From: Phenylobacterium sp.
GTDB taxonomy: Bacteria; Pseudomonadota; Alphaproteobacteria; Caulobacterales; Caulobacteraceae
Assembly (NCBI RefSeq): GCF_025934275.1
Contig: NZ_JAICYI010000013.1
Span: 1-59,236 of the forward strand
Direction of reading: 5' to 3'
DNA: 59,236 nt
Part shown: positions 57,537-59,236 of the stretch, piece by piece
Layout of the letters: each line of letters begins with the position of its first letter
How positions within the stretch are numbered: the stretch's first letter is position 1
Program-made: the position numbers and the translations under genes
The notes under the pieces: generated by a model
The model's input: only the letters and a program-made list of their open reading frames with translations
Told to the model about the DNA's origin: nothing
Databases searched by the model: none

Positions 57537-58862
57537 CTAAAGCCTCGGAAGCCGCGGCGCGGCGCCCCCGCCGCCGTGACCAGTGCGGGCGCCGGCGGCG
57601 GTGTGTTGCGTCCGCCCGGTCGTCTGACCCGTGATCACCGCATCTCCGGCCTTCAGCGCGCCGGAGCGCGTGATCTCGGTGTAGGCGTCGTCTTCCAGCC
57701 CGGTGCGCACGGCGACCGGCGCGGGTTTTCCGTCCCTCAGCACCCAGAGCTTGTCGGGCGGTCCCGCCTGCCCGGATCCGGCAAGTCCGCCCGGCGAGAA
57801 GCGCAAGGCGGCGTTCGGCGCCCGCAGCGCGTCCTCGCGCCGATCGGTAAGAATGCGCACCGTCGCGGTCATGCCGGGCTTGAGCTTCAGCTCCGAATTG
57901 TCGACCGCGATCACGACGTCATAGGTGACCACGTTCTGCACGGTCTGCGGCGCCTGGCGCACCTGGCTCACGAGCCCGCGGAACAGCCGGTTCGGGAAGG
58001 CTTCCACCGTGAAGCTCGCGGCATCCCCCGCCTTGATGCCGCGCGTCTCGGACTCCACGTCGCTTTCGCTGACGTTGGTGTCCACCTGCATCTTGGTGAG
58101 GTCCTGGGCGATCAGGAACAGCGTGGGCGTCTGGAAACTCGCCGCCACCGTCTGGCCCTGGGTCACGTTGCGCGAGACCACCACGCCATCCACCGGCGAG
58201 ACGATGCGCGTATAGCCCAGGTTGACCTCGGCGGCGTCGAGAGCCGCCTGCCGCTGGTGGATGGTCCCCTGGTCGATGGCGATCTGCGCGATCGCCTGGT
58301 CGCGCTGCGCCCGCACGCTGTCGCCGGTGTCGGGAGCGACCCAGCCGCCCGCCACGAGCTTGGCGTTCCGCGACTCGTTGAGCCGAGCGTAGGTCAGGCT
58401 GGCTTGGTCCTTGAGCAGCTGGGCCTTGGCCGTCTCGAGCGCCGCCCTGCTCTGGTCGACGACCAGCTGATACGGGCGGGGATCGATCGTGGCGCAGACC
58501 TGGCCCTTATGAACCATCGTGTTGAAGTCGCAGCTGATGTCGCGGACGACGCCCGAGACATAGGAGCCCACGATCACCGTCAGCACCGGATTCACCGTGC
58601 CGGAGGCCGTCACGGCCCGGGCGACTGGACCGCGGTCCAATGCCGCCGTCACGTAGCCCATTGGGGCCGGCCCATGTGTCTGGCGCCACCACACGCCGCC
58701 CCCGACCAGGAGGGCCGCCCCGGCTACGCCCCAGAGCAGAGCCCGTGTCCGCGCCCGCCGGCGCGAAGGGGTCGTCGTTCGGTCGGGCGTCGCAGCGCTC
58801 GGGATCGCCGGGCTGGGCGGGGCGGCGGTGCGGGTGAGGACGTCGCTCCGCATCCGGTTCAT
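57537..58862 (-). CDS. macA: MacA-type periplasmic adaptor (membrane fusion protein)
   Basis: A 441-residue HlyD-family adaptor. An Arg-rich cytoplasmic tail precedes one membrane anchor (about 41-58). The lipoyl-like domain halves are visible around VVGSYVSGVVRDISCDFNTM and YTRIVSPVDGVVVSRNVTQG, with an alpha-hairpin between them; a beta-barrel domain follows (GDAASFTVEAFPNRLFRG). The start at ATG 58862 has GGAGG 7 nt upstream; longer in-frame reading into 59192 would run into the tRNA and is rejected. It forms an operon with macB (3-nt gap). Promoter is within the 283-nt upstream region. Confidence 0.93.
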   Translation of the reverse strand: MNRMRSDVLTRTAAPPSPAIPSAATPDRTTTPSRRRARTRALLWGVAGAALLVGGGVWWRQTHGPAPMGYVTAALDRGPVARAVTASGTVNPVLTVIVGSYVSGVVRDISCDFNTMVHKGQVCATIDPRPYQLVVDQSRAALETAKAQLLKDQASLTYARLNESRNAKLVAGGWVAPDTGDSVRAQRDQAIAQIAIDQGTIHQRQAALDAAEVNLGYTRIVSPVDGVVVSRNVTQGQTVAASFQTPTLFLIAQDLTKMQVDTNVSESDVESETRGIKAGDAASFTVEAFPNRLFRGLVSQVRQAPQTVQNVVTYDVVIAVDNSELKLKPGMTATVRILTDRREDALRAPNAALRFSPGGLAGSGQAGPPDKLWVLRDGKPAPVAVRTGLEDDAYTEITRSGALKAGDAVITGQTTGRTQHTAAGARTGHGGGGAAPRLPRL

Positions 58863-58934
58863 CCGACGACCTCCGGTTCGGGGTTGCGCATCGCGCCCCG
58901 CCCCTCCGCCAGGCGCCCCCCGGGGATCCACACG

Positions 58935-59096
58935 ATGTCGTTCATTCCGGGAGGCGTCATGCGAGGAGCCTCGGCCGGCGGGCGACGCGACGCCTTGAGG
59001 GAGGTCAACGAAGCCGCGGAACGTTTGATCAGGATCAGGGCGCGTGCTCCACGGCCGCTGACGCGGGGCCTTGCGGCGCTCCGAGGCGTTGATTAG
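58935..59096 (+). CDS. Possible small basic protein (53 residues), low confidence
   Basis: An open frame runs from ATG 58935 (MSFIPGGVMRGASAGG) to TAG 59096, with GGGGA about 8 nt upstream. The product is Arg/Ala-rich (REVNEAAERLIRIRARAPR) and could be helical, but no family is recognised and Arg/Ala richness is also what a shadow frame looks like in this base composition. It is the only coding candidate in the 283-nt region between macA and tRNA-Ser. Confidence 0.25.
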   Translation: MSFIPGGVMRGASAGGRRDALREVNEAAERLIRIRARAPRPLTRGLAALRGVD

Positions 59097-59145
59097 GTTC
59101 CGCCGCTCACTCGGCAGGCCCCTCCAGGCGGCCTCGCACCGGCTC

Positions 59146-59235
59146 GGAGAGGTGGCTGAGTGGTTGAAAGCACCGCACTCGAAATGCGGCATACTCGCAA
59201 GGGTATCGAGGGTTCGAATCCCTCCCTCTCCGCCA
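59146..59235 (+). tRNA. tRNA-Ser (anticodon CGA)
   Basis: The acceptor stem GGAGAGG (59146-59152) pairs with CCTCTCC (59225-59231), followed by discriminator G and encoded CCA. The anticodon loop CTCGAAA lies between CCGCA and TGCGG, giving anticodon CGA. A long variable arm (ACTCGCAAGGGT) identifies a type II serine tRNA. The T-arm GGTTCGAATCC is canonical. It decodes UCG. Confidence 0.97.
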
Positions 59236-59236
59236 C

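Noticed and set aside
54783..59096. A 1437-codon open frame on the plus strand opposite trHb, macB and macA
   Set aside because: It is antisense to four well-supported genes, has Arg/His/Gly-rich low-complexity translation and arises from high G+C at third positions. Only its last 53 codons (58935-59096) lie outside coding regions and are listed with low confidence.
57537..59192. A longer macA reading frame beginning near 59192
   Set aside because: It would start inside the tRNA-Ser gene, and the extra 110 residues are unconserved-looking. ATG 58862 has a strong Shine-Dalgarno sequence.
1..59236. Search by eye for CRISPR arrays, IS elements, phage genes, integrases, toxin-antitoxin or anti-phage genes
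   Set aside because: No direct-repeat arrays, transposase-like proteins, integrases or defence-type domains were seen. The tRNA-Ser at the edge could be an attachment site, but nothing beyond it is visible.

Overview
The window is a G+C-rich (roughly two-thirds G+C by eye), densely coded chromosomal segment from an alphaproteobacterium, most probably a member of Caulobacteraceae and perhaps Phenylobacterium. The pointers are: a RegB/RegA redox two-component pair beside a SenC/SCO1 gene; a RamB/ScfR-type XRE regulator divergent from an isocitrate lyase; an Usg-family protein; an intracellular PHA depolymerase with a Cys-type lipase box; small stress-type proteins preceded by GGAAC elements resembling EcfG promoters; and many flavin-dependent LLM oxidoreductases and SDRs. 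Assignment below family level is inference. I see no phage, transposase, CRISPR array, rRNA or replication origin. One complete tRNA-Ser(CGA) lies at the right edge, and no gene-free gap exceeds about 300 bases.

Layout. 1-5 kb: the tail of an unknown gene, a dispersed repeat, a DsbA-like lipoprotein, a class A penicillin-binding protein, a YgjP-type metallopeptidase and PHA depolymerase. 5-8 kb: senC, regB and regA (redox control). 8-13 kb: an LLM monooxygenase/SDR operon, a GPH sugar-type symporter and a double-headed TetR regulator. 13-18 kb: the glyoxylate shunt (XRE regulator, aceA, DUF4170 protein, aceB). 18-22 kb: a ydbH-ynbE-ydbL envelope lipid-transport operon and an SDR. 22-26 kb: the fatty-acid beta-oxidation pair fadB-like/fadA-like. 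26-30 kb: a soluble HWE-type kinase, then a rubrerythrin/Fe-S protein/DUF3501 operon with a four-element OxyR-type site. 30-35 kb: two translationally coupled MHS transporters and a divergent PQQ quinohemoprotein alcohol dehydrogenase. 35-40 kb: AlkB-like, DUF6065, lipoprotein, SLC13 permease, alpha/beta hydrolase and a second LLM oxidoreductase. 40-45 kb: dps (with its own OxyR-type palindrome), NudK-like Nudix, an SNase-like lipoprotein, N-acyl-D-amino-acid deacylase, SGNH hydrolase and a minimal 2H-phosphoesterase-like protein. 45-50 kb: Usg, a peptide-binding lipoprotein, small envelope/stress proteins and an M23 peptidase. 50-59 kb: TcuA-like dehydrogenase, a YncE/phosphoesterase fusion, truncated haemoglobin, a 52-residue protein, MacB/MacA efflux and tRNA-Ser.

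Two physiological themes recur. The first is growth on fatty acids, acetate or stored PHA: PHA depolymerase, beta-oxidation and the glyoxylate shunt all lie within 22 kb. The second is peroxide, redox and general stress: RegBA, rubrerythrin, Dps and candidate OxyR and EcfG sites. Gene packing is extreme. Most convergent pairs end within 6 nt of each other, and three share a single CTAG as both stop codons. I did not find one large, obviously undescribed system. The best leads are the OxyR-type sites with the rubrerythrin/Fe-S/DUF3501 operon, the minimal 2H protein, the operator between the XRE regulator and aceA, and the probable lanthanide-site Asp in the PQQ dehydrogenase.
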